This document shows positions 55,341 through 63,673 of a DNA stretch of 64,000 bases, piece after piece. The stretch is from Pseudomonadota bacterium (GTDB taxonomy: Bacteria > Pseudomonadota > Gammaproteobacteria > Xanthomonadales > Xanthomonadaceae), in assembly GCA_021821195.1 (NCBI GenBank), contig JAKACT010000001.1, forward strand, positions 496,001 through 560,000. Direction: 5' to 3'. The notes under the pieces were generated by a model, which worked only from the letters and a program-made list of their open reading frames with translations, did no database searches and was not told where the DNA came from. Made by a program: the position numbers and the translations under genes. Numbering within the stretch: position 1 is the first letter of the stretch; every line of letters begins with the position of its first letter.

Positions 55341-57612
55341 GCTTTGATCCCCGATATGCGGGGCAAGCGTTCGACCTTGAGGCGGGCGGCATTCTGGGCC
55401 GCCTGGGCCGGTCTTAATCCCCGATATGCAGGGCAAGCGTTCGAACAGAGCGTCACCTCGCAGGCTGACCGCAGCGGCGGGTCTTAATCCCCGATATGCG
55501 GGGCAAGCGTTCGAACCAAGATCGCAGAGCAACTACGCGGCATTGCGGTCGTCTTAATCCCCGATATGCGGGGAAAGCGTTCGAACAAGGCCCGATCATC
55601 AATCCGCACACGGGCAAGGGTCTTAATCCCCGATATGCGGGGCAAGCGTTCGAACCTCACGCGGGCAACAATTACCCGCAGGGGTACTACGTCTTAATCC
55701 CCGATATGCGGGGCAAGCGTTCGAACGTCACGGGCGAGCGTTGGATCGTATGCGAAACGGTGTCTTAATCCCCGATATGCGGGGCAAGCGTTCGAACAAC
55801 TACAGCAGCTCGCCCTGGACCGAGGCATTCGTCTTAATCCCCGATATGCGGGGCAAGCGTTCGAACCCGACGCGGAATTCGACTTCGACAAGTACTCCAA
55901 GTCTTAATCCCCGATATGCGGGGCAAGCGTTCGAACCCCTTGGTATCGCTGCATCACCGCCTCATTCAGGTCTTAATCCCCGATATGCGGGGCAAGCGTT
56001 CGAACCGCGCAAGGAAAGCGAGAAAGTCGCAACGGTCGGGTCTTAATCCCCGATATGCGGGGCAAGCGTTCGAACGCGGTATTTTCCGCTATTACGTTTT
56101 AAAGGAAATATCTTAATCCCCGATATGCGGGGCAAGCGTTCGAACGAGCGTGGCGGAGCGGGTGGCGCAGTTCCTGTCGGTCTTAATCCCCGATATGCGG
56201 GGCAAGCGTTCGAACTGCTGGGCAACGACGGCAGCTCCACCACCGTCGAGTCTTAATCCCCGATATGCGGGGCAAGCGTTCGAACCCGCCGCCGCTGCCT
56301 GACGGGGTGGCGCCCCCAGTCTTAATCCCCGATATGCGGGGCAAGCGTTCGAACAGTTGAGCCAATCGGGATCGCGCGGCGTGGCGTTGTCTTAATCCCC
56401 GATATGCGGGGCAAGCGTTCGAACGGCGGCTATGAACGGCGCTCGCGCCAACACACTGTCTTAATCCCCGATATGCGGGGCAAGCGTTCGAACCTTTGGA
56501 TTGATGCGAAACACAACAATCACGTCTTGTCTTAATCCCCGATATGCGGGGCAAGCGTCCGAACTTATCAACTTCGTCCTACGCGACGTGGAGGGCTGTC
56601 TTAATCCCCGATATGCGGGGCAAGCGTTCGAACGCTAAGTCTCTGCCGGGATGCGTGCATCTCTGATGTCTTAATCCCCGATATGCGGGGCAAGCGTTCG
56701 AACCATGGAGAGCGTCGTGTTCAATTCGATCAAGAGGTCTTAATCCCCGATATGCGGGGCAAGCGTTCGAACAATACATCCCCGATCCGATGGGTGACAA
56801 CTGATCGTCTTAATCCCCGATATGCGGGGCAAGCGTTCGAACCCCGTGGGACGCCAACAACAACAACCACCGGGTGTCTTAATCCCCGATATGCGGGGCA
56901 AGCGTTCGAACGGCACCAAACAACTCAACCCGCTCACGCGGGAGGTCTTAATCCCCGATATGCGGTGCAAGCGTTCGAACCTTGACGCGATACGAGCTTT
57001 GAGAGCACGAACCGGTCTTAATCCCCGATATGCGGGGCAAGCGTTCGAACCAAGACCAACACTACCCCTCTCAGGGGAAAGGAAGTCTTAATCCCCGATA
57101 TGCGGGGCAAGCGTTCGAACACGCTGTTCCCCAACCAAGCCACTACCCCTATCAGGGGTCTTAATCCCCGATATGCGGGGCAAGCGTTCGAACGGACGTC
57201 GAGACGTGGCTCGAAGAGATGCGCGAGGTCTTAATCCCCGATATGCGGGGCAAGCGTTCGAACCAGTTCTACTATACGCCAGACCCGGACTCTCTGGTCT
57301 TAATCCCCGATATGCGGGGCAAGCGTTCGAACTCCAAGGAGCAGAGATATGAGCATTGCGGTAGTTGTCTTAATCCCCGATATGCGGGGCAAGCGTTAGA
57401 ACAGGATCGGGATGGGAACCCGGTGGGCCGCCAGACCGTCTTAATCCCCGATATGCGGGGCAAGCGTTAGAACGCACGCGGTATCTTTGGATTCTGCGCC
57501 CATGAATAGTCTTAATCCCCGATATGCGGGGCAAGCGTTAGAACCGGAACACCGGCTACTCCGAGCGGTATGCCGCGTCTTAATCCCCGATATGCGGGGC
57601 AAGCGTTAGAAC
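55341..57612 (-). CRISPR. CRISPR array, 33 repeats / 32 spacers, transcribed on the minus strand
   Basis: 36-base repeats spaced by 33-37-base spacers. On the transcribed (minus) strand the repeat runs from GTTCGAACGC through a small hairpin (CCCCG-CATAT-CGGGG) to ATTAAGAC, an 8-base tail like the 5' handle of Cas6-cut crRNA; this fixes the orientation. The left end is old: repeats 1 and 2 (55341, 55411) are degenerate. The right end is new: the last four repeats (57367, 57438, 57509, 57577) share one base change that breaks the GTTCGAAC palindrome. Single variants occur at 55551, 56110, 56529 and 56945. The last repeat ends 2 bases from the cas2 stop codon, leaving no separate leader. Confidence 0.96.
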
Positions 57613-57614
57613 TG

Positions 57615-57992
57615 CTAGGGGTTGGATTCTAGCGGCGAATCAAGCAGTTGCAAGGCCCCTTGCGGTGAATCCGGCACGCCGTAGGTGCCATCGGGTTGCG
57701 GCTGCAACAGGGCGGTCCAGCCGGTCCATGTTTCCGGGCAGCGCGGCTTGCCCAGCGCCACCACGCTGCCGGTTTCGCCGATGGGATAGGCGCGCAGGTC
57801 GTCCACCGGCGCAATCCAGCCGCGGTCCAGCTCGTCCATCAGGTGGGTCATCTCGTCGGTGGTGGCATGCAGCAGGAACAGCGAGTATTGCACCGGCGCG
57901 GCAATCCGCAGCAGACGCCGGTGCAGGCGGGCCAACCGGCGCGGGCACCGCACGTCGTAGGCCAGCAGCCAGGGCAGCCGTCGCTGGCTCAT
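57615..57992 (-). CDS. cas2: Cas2 (array-proximal copy)
   Basis: 125 residues. Ferredoxin-like Cas2: LPWLLAYDVRCPRRLARLHRRLLRIAAPVQYSLFLLHATTDEMTHLMDELDRGW with the conserved YDV Asp, then a ~40-residue extra C-terminus. It forms the Cas1-Cas2 spacer integrase. Its start overlaps the cas1 stop by 4 bases; its stop lies 2 bases from the newest CRISPR repeat, so cas2 and the array must share a transcript unless a promoter lies in the gene. Confidence 0.85.
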   Translation of the reverse strand: MSQRRLPWLLAYDVRCPRRLARLHRRLLRIAAPVQYSLFLLHATTDEMTHLMDELDRGWIAPVDDLRAYPIGETGSVVALGKPRCPETWTGWTALLQPQPDGTYGVPDSPQGALQLLDSPLESNP

Positions 57993-58927
57993 GCCGGCAG
58001 TTCCGGCAGTTGCGCCAGCAACCGGGCGATGCGCTGAGCCAAGCGGCCGTCGGCGCGGCGCAAGACCGGTTCCAGCTGGCCGAAGAACGGGCCGCGGCCC
58101 GCCTTCCCCAGCAGGCAGGCCTGCCCGGTGCGGCCGAAATGGTGCGCCTCCAGCGCGCGGCTGCGGAACAGCTGCACCACCAGCCGCTCCACTGCCGCGC
58201 GTTCGGCCTCCATCAGGTCGCAGGCCAGGCTGGCCCGGCCATGGGCGAGCTCGTGCAGGGCGCCGATGCAGGCATCCAGCCCCGCGCGGTGGGCGGCCTC
58301 CAGCGCGCGCCCGTGCAGCATCGTGAAGCCCAGCGACAGCGCGGCGTTGACGGGGTCGGTGGGCGGCCGCCGGCGGCGGCCGTCAAAGCCCAGTGCGGGT
58401 GCCAGCAGCAGGCGCATGGCGGAGAAATACACGCGCCCGGCCACGCCTTCCAGGCCACGCAGCGAGGGCAGTGCTGGCGCGTCCTGGATGCGCGAGTGCA
58501 GGCGGCGCAGCGCACGCGCGGCGCGCAACAGCGGGTAGCGGAGCGCGGGCGCTTCGCCGGCCCAGCCACGCAAGTTGCGGATCTGCGATCGCAGGCGCAG
58601 CCGCACCACGTGCCGGGCGAAGTCCAGCCGCAGGTCCGCATCCAGCCAGGCGCGGGTCTGGCGCAGGCGGCGACGCGCATCGCCGGCCACCGGTGCCAGC
58701 AATGCGGCGCTGGCGCGGCTGCGGCCCCGGGCGATCACCAGCGGAATGCCGGCGGCAGCCAGCTGGCGCACCAGCTGGACCGACAGCAGCGCGTCGTTTT
58801 CCACGATGACGCGGGCCAACTGCGTCAGCGGCACGCGCTGCAGCACGCCGCCGCCATCGCGCACGCACAAGGCGCCCGCCTCATGGGCCAGGGTGACGCC
58901 CTGGTGGTCAACCAGCAGGGTGTGCAC
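57989..58927 (-). CDS. cas1: Cas1 integrase
   Basis: 312 residues from the GTG at 58927 (VHTLLVDHQGVTLAHEAG). The catalytic metal triad is Glu160 (GLEGVAGRVYF), His225 (GALHELAHG) and Asp237 (LACDLMEAERA), all present. It inserts new spacers with Cas2. Starts 1 base after the stop of the other cas2. Confidence 0.93.
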   Translation of the reverse strand: MHTLLVDHQGVTLAHEAGALCVRDGGGVLQRVPLTQLARVIVENDALLSVQLVRQLAAAGIPLVIARGRSRASAALLAPVAGDARRRLRQTRAWLDADLRLDFARHVVRLRLRSQIRNLRGWAGEAPALRYPLLRAARALRRLHSRIQDAPALPSLRGLEGVAGRVYFSAMRLLLAPALGFDGRRRRPPTDPVNAALSLGFTMLHGRALEAAHRAGLDACIGALHELAHGRASLACDLMEAERAAVERLVVQLFRSRALEAHHFGRTGQACLLGKAGRGPFFGQLEPVLRRADGRLAQRIARLLAQLPELPA

Positions 58928-58928
58928 G

Positions 58929-59210
58929 TCAGCGCACCTGCAGCAGGCCGCCGGCAGCCAGGGCGCGGCCCATGCCGCGGAACATCGGCGGGCGTTGCGG
59001 GTCCATCCGCGCCAGCAGCACGCGGTCGCAGCGCGTATCCACCAGCTGGTCGTAGGTAGCAAGCAGCTGGCCGCGTTCGGACTCGCTCATCCAGCATTCG
59101 TGCACGGACTTCTGCCCGCCGGTGGCATGCCGCCGCGCCAGCCACAGCGCGGCGCGCAGGCGCCTGTGGTCGGCGATGTCATAGCTGGCAACACTCAGGA
59201 TGCGTTGCAT
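58929..59210 (-). CDS. cas2: Second Cas2-like protein (promoter-proximal copy)
   Basis: 93 residues. MQRILSVASYDIADHRRLRAALWLARRHATGGQKSVHECWMSES has the Cas2 pattern (YDI Asp, the Arg-rich first helix, QKSVHEC for the usual QxSVFE strand). It differs widely from the other Cas2, so this is not a recent duplication. It heads the cas2-cas1-cas2-array unit, downstream of promoter site 7. Confidence 0.8.
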   Translation of the reverse strand: MQRILSVASYDIADHRRLRAALWLARRHATGGQKSVHECWMSESERGQLLATYDQLVDTRCDRVLLARMDPQRPPMFRGMGRALAAGGLLQVR

Positions 59211-59274
59211 GGGCACGGCTCCCGCGGCAGTGGGTCCGCCATCCGTGGCGGGGGTTGCAGTCCATGCGGGACGC

Positions 59275-59318
59275 AGCTTGCCTGCGCATTCGCCCGCCCG
59301 CCGATCCGCAAGTTTGCA
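59275..59318. promoter_or_regulatory. Island promoter, site 7 (divergent cas2-cas1-cas2-array / csx2-cas6)
   Basis: Palindrome CGCAAGTTTGCA at 59307-59318. On the minus strand CAAGCT (59280-59275) follows after 26 bases, 65 bases before the cas2 ATG. On the plus strand the match at 26 bases is poor (GGCCAT), so csx2 may use another -10 such as the TTAAAA-containing stretch near 59354. Confidence 0.6.
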
Positions 59319-59388
59319 GGCTGTTTTGCGCTTGCCGGCCGCGGGGCCATCGCTTAAAACGGAACATCGATTTCCGTCTGGATTTGTC

Positions 59389-60600
59389 TTGCACACGCTT
59401 ATCAGCTTCCTGGGAAGTTCGCGCTTCGACCCCGCCACCGGCTACCGCAAGGCGCGCTACCGCTTTCCCGACGGCCACGTGGCCGAAACCCCGTTCATCA
59501 GCCTGGCGCTTGCCCAGCAGCTGCAGCCGGACCGCGTGTTGATCCTGGGCACGCGCGGCAGCATGTGGCCGGCCCTGATCGAGCATGGGTTGCAGGGCAG
59601 CCCCGCCGCCGAAGACCTGCGGCTTCGCCTGATGGAAGCCAGCGAGCAGCAGGCCGTGACCCAGGCCGATCTGGACGCACTGGCGCAAGTGGCACGGGAC
59701 GCGCTGGGGCGTGAGGTCTCGCTGCATCTGATCCCCTACGCGGACAGCGCCGACGGCCAGCGCGAGATCCTGGACTTGATCGCCCGGGAAGTGACGCGGG
59801 GCCGGGTGAGCTTCGATGTCACCCACGGGTTCCGCCACCTGGCGATGCTAGGGATGCTCTCGGCGTTCATGCTCAGCCATGCGCGAAATTTGGAAGTTGA
59901 GGGGCTGTGGTACGGCGCGCTGGACATGACCGACCGCGACAGCGGCCTGACCCCGGTGGTGCGGTTGGACGGCATGCTGGCCACCAAACGCTGGCTGTCG
60001 GCGCTGGTGCGCTTGGATGCCAGCGGCGACTTCTCCGTGTTCGCACCACTATTAAAAGCCGATGGCCTGGAGGCGAATGAGGCGAACCGCCTGACCCGCG
60101 CCTGGGGCCTGCTGATGCAGAACAACGTCGCCGATGCGGTGCGAGAGCTGCAGCCGCTGCAACGCCGTCTGCAAACGCCGCTCGGCGGCACCTCTGAGCT
60201 GTTCCGCGAGACCCTGCGCAAGCGCCTGCGCTGGTGCGAGGCGCGCGATCTGGGTGAGCAGCAGCGCCTGCTGGCCCTGCAGGCCCTGAAACGTGGCGAC
60301 CTGCTTCGCGCCAGCCTGTTGGGGTTCGAGGCCTTCCTGTCCCGTCAGGTGCTGGATCAGGGCGGTAATCCCGCCGTCCACGAAGACAAGGAGCGCGCCC
60401 AAAAAGCGTTCCGCGAGGAATTGCACGCCGGCGACCATGCCGACTGGAAGAAAGACGCCTTCCATCTGTTGAACAACGTGCGCAACGCCTGCGCCCACGG
60501 CACCAGACCGAAGAACCCAAAGCACCAGAAACTCCTGAAGAATCCGGATTTGCTGGCGGATTCGTTGCAGACGGCGTTGGGGCGCTTGAACACGCCGTGA
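59389..60600 (+). CDS. csx2: Csx2/Csx1-type CARF-HEPN ribonuclease (TM1812 family)
   Basis: 403 residues from a TTG at 59389, chosen because the family begins LISFLG at this point; no ATG or GTG lies at a suitable distance from the promoter. The CARF part (~1-205) has SFLGSSRFD, LILGTRGSMW and FDVTHGFRHLAML. The HEPN part ends with the R-x4-H catalytic motif RNACAH (Arg365, His370). Such proteins are nonspecific RNases activated by cyclic oligoadenylate made by Cas10. The stop overlaps the cas6 start (GTGA). Confidence 0.88.
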   Translation: MHTLISFLGSSRFDPATGYRKARYRFPDGHVAETPFISLALAQQLQPDRVLILGTRGSMWPALIEHGLQGSPAAEDLRLRLMEASEQQAVTQADLDALAQVARDALGREVSLHLIPYADSADGQREILDLIAREVTRGRVSFDVTHGFRHLAMLGMLSAFMLSHARNLEVEGLWYGALDMTDRDSGLTPVVRLDGMLATKRWLSALVRLDASGDFSVFAPLLKADGLEANEANRLTRAWGLLMQNNVADAVRELQPLQRRLQTPLGGTSELFRETLRKRLRWCEARDLGEQQRLLALQALKRGDLLRASLLGFEAFLSRQVLDQGGNPAVHEDKERAQKAFREELHAGDHADWKKDAFHLLNNVRNACAHGTRPKNPKHQKLLKNPDLLADSLQTALGRLNTP

Positions 60601-61574
60601 ACTGGTCAGAGCCAGCGCAGGCCAAGCCGGACGCACCGACGCCCGCCGGCGGTGGCCTGCAATTGCATCGCTATCGGCTGCGCTTTGAGGCCAAATCGCC
60701 TGCGAAGGCACCGCTGCCAATGGCGGTGGTGCGGGGCAGCTGGGGCGCTGCGCTGCGACGGATGGCCTGCAGTACGCAGGCGCCAGACTGCGAGAGCTGC
60801 GCGCTGGCCCCGCACTGCGGCTTTCGCGCGGTGTTCGACCCGCTTCCGCCCATCGGGCACGCGCTGGGTGCGCTCTCTTCGGTACCACCGCCGTATGTGC
60901 TGTCGGAACTCGTGCCGGAGGGACGCGGGGGCTGGCTGCATCTGGTCCTGCTGGGTCCGGCGCAGGAGCGTCTGGGGCTGGCCCTGCTGGCCATGGAGCA
61001 GGCCTGCAAGCAGGGCCTGGGGCGCGAGCGCACGCCGTACCGTGTGGTGGTGGCCCAGCACTGGACGTGCGCCGGCTGGCAGCCCCTGCGCAACGATCGT
61101 CCGCCAGCGCCCAGCGTGCAGCTGCTGCCCCGCCCTGCAGACAAGACACAGGCCGCGCCTGCCATGCAGGCCTTGCACATTGCCCTGCACAGCCCGGTCC
61201 GGCTGCAGGACCAGGGCCGGATCATCCGTCCGGAGGATTTCACCCCGCGCCGCTGGTTGATGGCGCTGGTGCGGCGCATCGGCCTGATGGCCGATCTCTA
61301 CGGGCAGCCACTGGAGCTGGACTACCGCGGATTGGCTGAGATGGCCGCGCAGGTGCAGATGTCGCAAGCCAGCCTGGCCTGGGAAGACGATGCGCGCTGG
61401 TCCGGCCGCCAGCAGAAAACTCATCCGATGGGTGGCGTCACCGGTAGCTTCCGCATGGAAGGACCGCTGGCCGCGTTCCAACCCTTGCTGGGCGCTGGCC
61501 AGTGGCTGCACGTGGGCAAGCACGCCGCCTTCGGGCAGGGCCGCTACCGGATCCTGGAATCGACCGCGCAGTGA
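60597..61574 (+). CDS. cas6: Cas6 pre-crRNA endoribonuclease
   Basis: 325 residues, GTG start. RAMP-like Cas6 (PF10040 type): N-terminal LQLHRYRLRFEAKSPAKAP, a cysteine cluster CSTQAPDCESCALAPHCGF common in this branch, middle IALHSPVRLQDQGRII, and the C-terminal Gly-rich loop GQWLHVGKHAAFGQGRYRIL. It should cut the repeat at the base of its hairpin to leave the 8-base ATTAAGAC handle. Confidence 0.85.
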   Translation: MNWSEPAQAKPDAPTPAGGGLQLHRYRLRFEAKSPAKAPLPMAVVRGSWGAALRRMACSTQAPDCESCALAPHCGFRAVFDPLPPIGHALGALSSVPPPYVLSELVPEGRGGWLHLVLLGPAQERLGLALLAMEQACKQGLGRERTPYRVVVAQHWTCAGWQPLRNDRPPAPSVQLLPRPADKTQAAPAMQALHIALHSPVRLQDQGRIIRPEDFTPRRWLMALVRRIGLMADLYGQPLELDYRGLAEMAAQVQMSQASLAWEDDARWSGRQQKTHPMGGVTGSFRMEGPLAAFQPLLGAGQWLHVGKHAAFGQGRYRILESTAQ

Positions 61575-61585
61575 GGTGTGGCGGC

Positions 61586-61629
61586 TGCAAACTTGCAAGC
61601 GCGGCGTTCCTGCAAGAGCCGTCCAGAAT
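61586..61629 (+). promoter_or_regulatory. Island promoter, site 8, for DUF1232-CARF-csx16
   Basis: Palindrome TGCAAACTTGCA at 61586-61597, 26 bases, then CAGAAT at 61624-61629. The ATG at 61667 lies 75 bases from the palindrome centre. Confidence 0.68.
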
Positions 61630-61666
61630 GTCGCCATCCCATCGTTCGCGACCGAAGGAACCCGAC

Positions 61667-62011
61667 ATGACCATGCACGCCACCCGCTTTAGCAACGCCT
61701 ACTCCGACAACGGCTTCTGGAAGAAGGCCGGGCGCTTCGCTGGCAGCGCCGGCAAGAAGGTGATGGAGACGGCATTGAAGCTGTACTACGCCGCGCAGGA
61801 TGCCGACACCCCCGCCTGGGCCAAGGCCACCATCTTCGCCGCGCTGGGGTACTTCATCTCGCCGGTCGATGCGATCCCAGACATCGTGCCCGCGGCCGGC
61901 TTCAGCGACGACCTGTCCGTGCTGGCCGCGGCGTTGGCCGCCACCGCCATGCACATCAAGGACGCCCACGTCGCCAAGGCCAAACAGACACTGGCAAGGT
62001 GGTTCGGTTGA
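61667..62011 (+). CDS. DUF1232 (YkvA-like) membrane-associated protein
   Basis: 114 residues. Core AKATIFAALGYFISPVDAIPDIVPAAGFSDDLSVLAAALAAT is the DUF1232 signature, with a short hydrophobic hairpin that may insert in the membrane. Biological role unknown. First gene of the operon with the NE0113-type CARF protein and csx16 under promoter site 8, so a link to cyclic-oligonucleotide defence is possible. Confidence 0.78.
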   Translation: MTMHATRFSNAYSDNGFWKKAGRFAGSAGKKVMETALKLYYAAQDADTPAWAKATIFAALGYFISPVDAIPDIVPAAGFSDDLSVLAAALAATAMHIKDAHVAKAKQTLARWFG

Positions 62012-62074
62012 GGCCATTTCCCGCCAACCATTCCGCGCCTGACCCATCCCGCGATCTTTAGGAGACACCTGGAC

Positions 62075-63277
62075 ATGCAGCCCCACGAGTATTCCCGCCG
62101 CATCCTGCTCTGCGTCAGCGGCAACAGCCCGCAGATCATCACCGAGACGCTGTACGCGCTGGCGGTGGAACCGGGTGACCGTCCGTCCTTCGTGCCCACC
62201 GAAATCCGCGTACTGACCACGTCGCGCGGGGCCGAGCAGACCCGTCTGTCGCTGCTGGCGGCGGACCGCGCCAAGCTGCGCGAGCTTTGCCAGGACTACG
62301 GCCTGACCGGCATCCATTTCGACGAGCAGTGCATCGAGGTGTTCAAGCGCACCGACGGCAGCCCGCTGGAGGACATCATCACGCCCGACGACAACCGCGA
62401 CGCCGCCGACCACATCACCCGTTTGGTGGCCGAGCTGACCAGTGACGCGCAAACCGCGATCCACGCCTCCATCGCTGGGGGCCGCAAGACCATGGGCTTC
62501 TACTTGGGTTATGCGATGAGCCTGTTCGGCCGCGAGCAGGACCGGGTCTCGCACGTACTGGTGTCACCAGGCTTCACCGATCACCGCGACTTTTTCTTCA
62601 AGCCCAAGCATCCGATCACATTGCGCAATGCCCAAGGTTGGGAAATGAGTACCGACGACGCCCGCATCCATCTGGCCGAAATCCCGATCGTGCGCCTGCG
62701 CAGCACCGAGTTCAGCGTGGTCAGCGACCGCAAGATGGGATTTGCCGATGCGGTGGCGCGGGCCAATCTGTTGGCGGCCGGAACGGAATTCCGGCTGAAA
62801 GTGGATCGTTCATCTGGCCGGAATGCGGGCCGCGGCATCGTCACGCTGAACGGCATGGATTTGAAGCTTCAGCCCAGCAGCGTCGCACTCGTGCACTGGA
62901 TGGCACGACGTCGTCTGGCTGAAGCGAAGGAGGGCGGCGACGGCTCCGTCAGCCGCAATGCGTTCGGCTACGACCGCAAGAACCCGAAAGGCCTTGGCTA
63001 TGTCAACGAGATCCTGAACTTGGCCACCGATGTGTACGGCGAATACTCGGACGTCACGATCAACGTGAAGCAAAGCATCACCGGCGAGGACGGCCGCAGC
63101 GTCGGCGTCGATCCGTCGAAATGGCTGGATGGCGCCATCGGCAACATCCGCCGCCAAATCGAAAGGGATTTCGGCCCGGAAGGTGTCCAGCGCTACGGCA
63201 TCGTCAGCGAGGGCAAACGCGGCGACACCAAATACCGCCTCGCCATCGCCCCCGAACACATCCACCTGGAGGAATGA
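62075..63277 (+). CDS. NE0113-type CARF protein with winged-helix-like C-terminus
   Basis: 400 residues. N-terminal CARF (~1-220) with SGNSPQIITETLYAL (15-29) and the ligand loop SIAGGRKTMGFYLG (132-145); this family is sometimes annotated as a Csm6-like ring nuclease. The C-terminal ~150 residues (from IVTLNGMDLKLQPSSVALVHWMARR to GNIRRQIERDF and GDTKYRLAI) follow the order of an OmpR-type winged helix. No HEPN R-x4-6-H motif is present, so RNase activity is unlikely. It may be a transcription regulator sensing, or an enzyme removing, the Cas10 signal. It is followed 4 bases later by csx16. Confidence 0.78.
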   Translation: MQPHEYSRRILLCVSGNSPQIITETLYALAVEPGDRPSFVPTEIRVLTTSRGAEQTRLSLLAADRAKLRELCQDYGLTGIHFDEQCIEVFKRTDGSPLEDIITPDDNRDAADHITRLVAELTSDAQTAIHASIAGGRKTMGFYLGYAMSLFGREQDRVSHVLVSPGFTDHRDFFFKPKHPITLRNAQGWEMSTDDARIHLAEIPIVRLRSTEFSVVSDRKMGFADAVARANLLAAGTEFRLKVDRSSGRNAGRGIVTLNGMDLKLQPSSVALVHWMARRRLAEAKEGGDGSVSRNAFGYDRKNPKGLGYVNEILNLATDVYGEYSDVTINVKQSITGEDGRSVGVDPSKWLDGAIGNIRRQIERDFGPEGVQRYGIVSEGKRGDTKYRLAIAPEHIHLEE

Positions 63278-63281
63278 ACGC

Positions 63282-63569
63282 ATGAATCGCTGGCTGGTCA
63301 CCCGTCACCCCGGCGCGCAGGCGTGGCTGCGCCAACGCGGCATCGACGCTGCGGCAACGCCGCACCTGGACGTGGCGCAGGTGGCGGCTGGCGACGAGAT
63401 CTACGGCACCCTCCCCCTCCACCTGGCTGCCGAGGTCTGCATGCGCGGCGCGCGGCTGTTCCATCTGGCCATCGACCTGCCGCCAGCCCTGCGCGGGCAG
63501 GAAATTCCGGCCGAGGATATGGGCCGGTTGAACGCCCGGCTGGAGGAATACCGGGTGCAACGGGTGTAG
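63282..63569 (+). CDS. csx16: Stand-alone Csx16
   Basis: 95 residues, the whole protein is one Csx16 (VVA1548-type) domain: TRHPGAQAW (7-15), HLD (28-30), GTLPLHLAAEVCMRGARLFHLAIDLPPALRGQEIPAEDM. The family is tied to type III systems and is believed to destroy cyclic oligoadenylate. It is the second copy in this island; the other is fused to Can2. Fewer than 5 bases separate it from the CARF gene. Confidence 0.9.
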   Translation: MNRWLVTRHPGAQAWLRQRGIDAAATPHLDVAQVAAGDEIYGTLPLHLAAEVCMRGARLFHLAIDLPPALRGQEIPAEDMGRLNARLEEYRVQRV

Positions 63570-63673
63570 CCGCCCCCTTTGCACCCATCGGTCCGGATTT
63601 TCGTCGACCGATGGATCGCTTGCTTCGTGTCGACGGCGACAGACTTGGGGCAACCCAACCACGCACCCTCGCC

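Noticed and set aside
55496..57470. Repeating peptide frames (LNPRYAGQAFE, IPDMRGKRSN, ISGIKT) across 55.3-57.6 kb
   Set aside because: They are translations of the 36-base CRISPR repeat in different frames, not repeat proteins.
62075..63277. Csm6-type RNase
   Set aside because: No HEPN R-x4-6-H motif is present in the C-terminal part; it looks like a winged helix instead.
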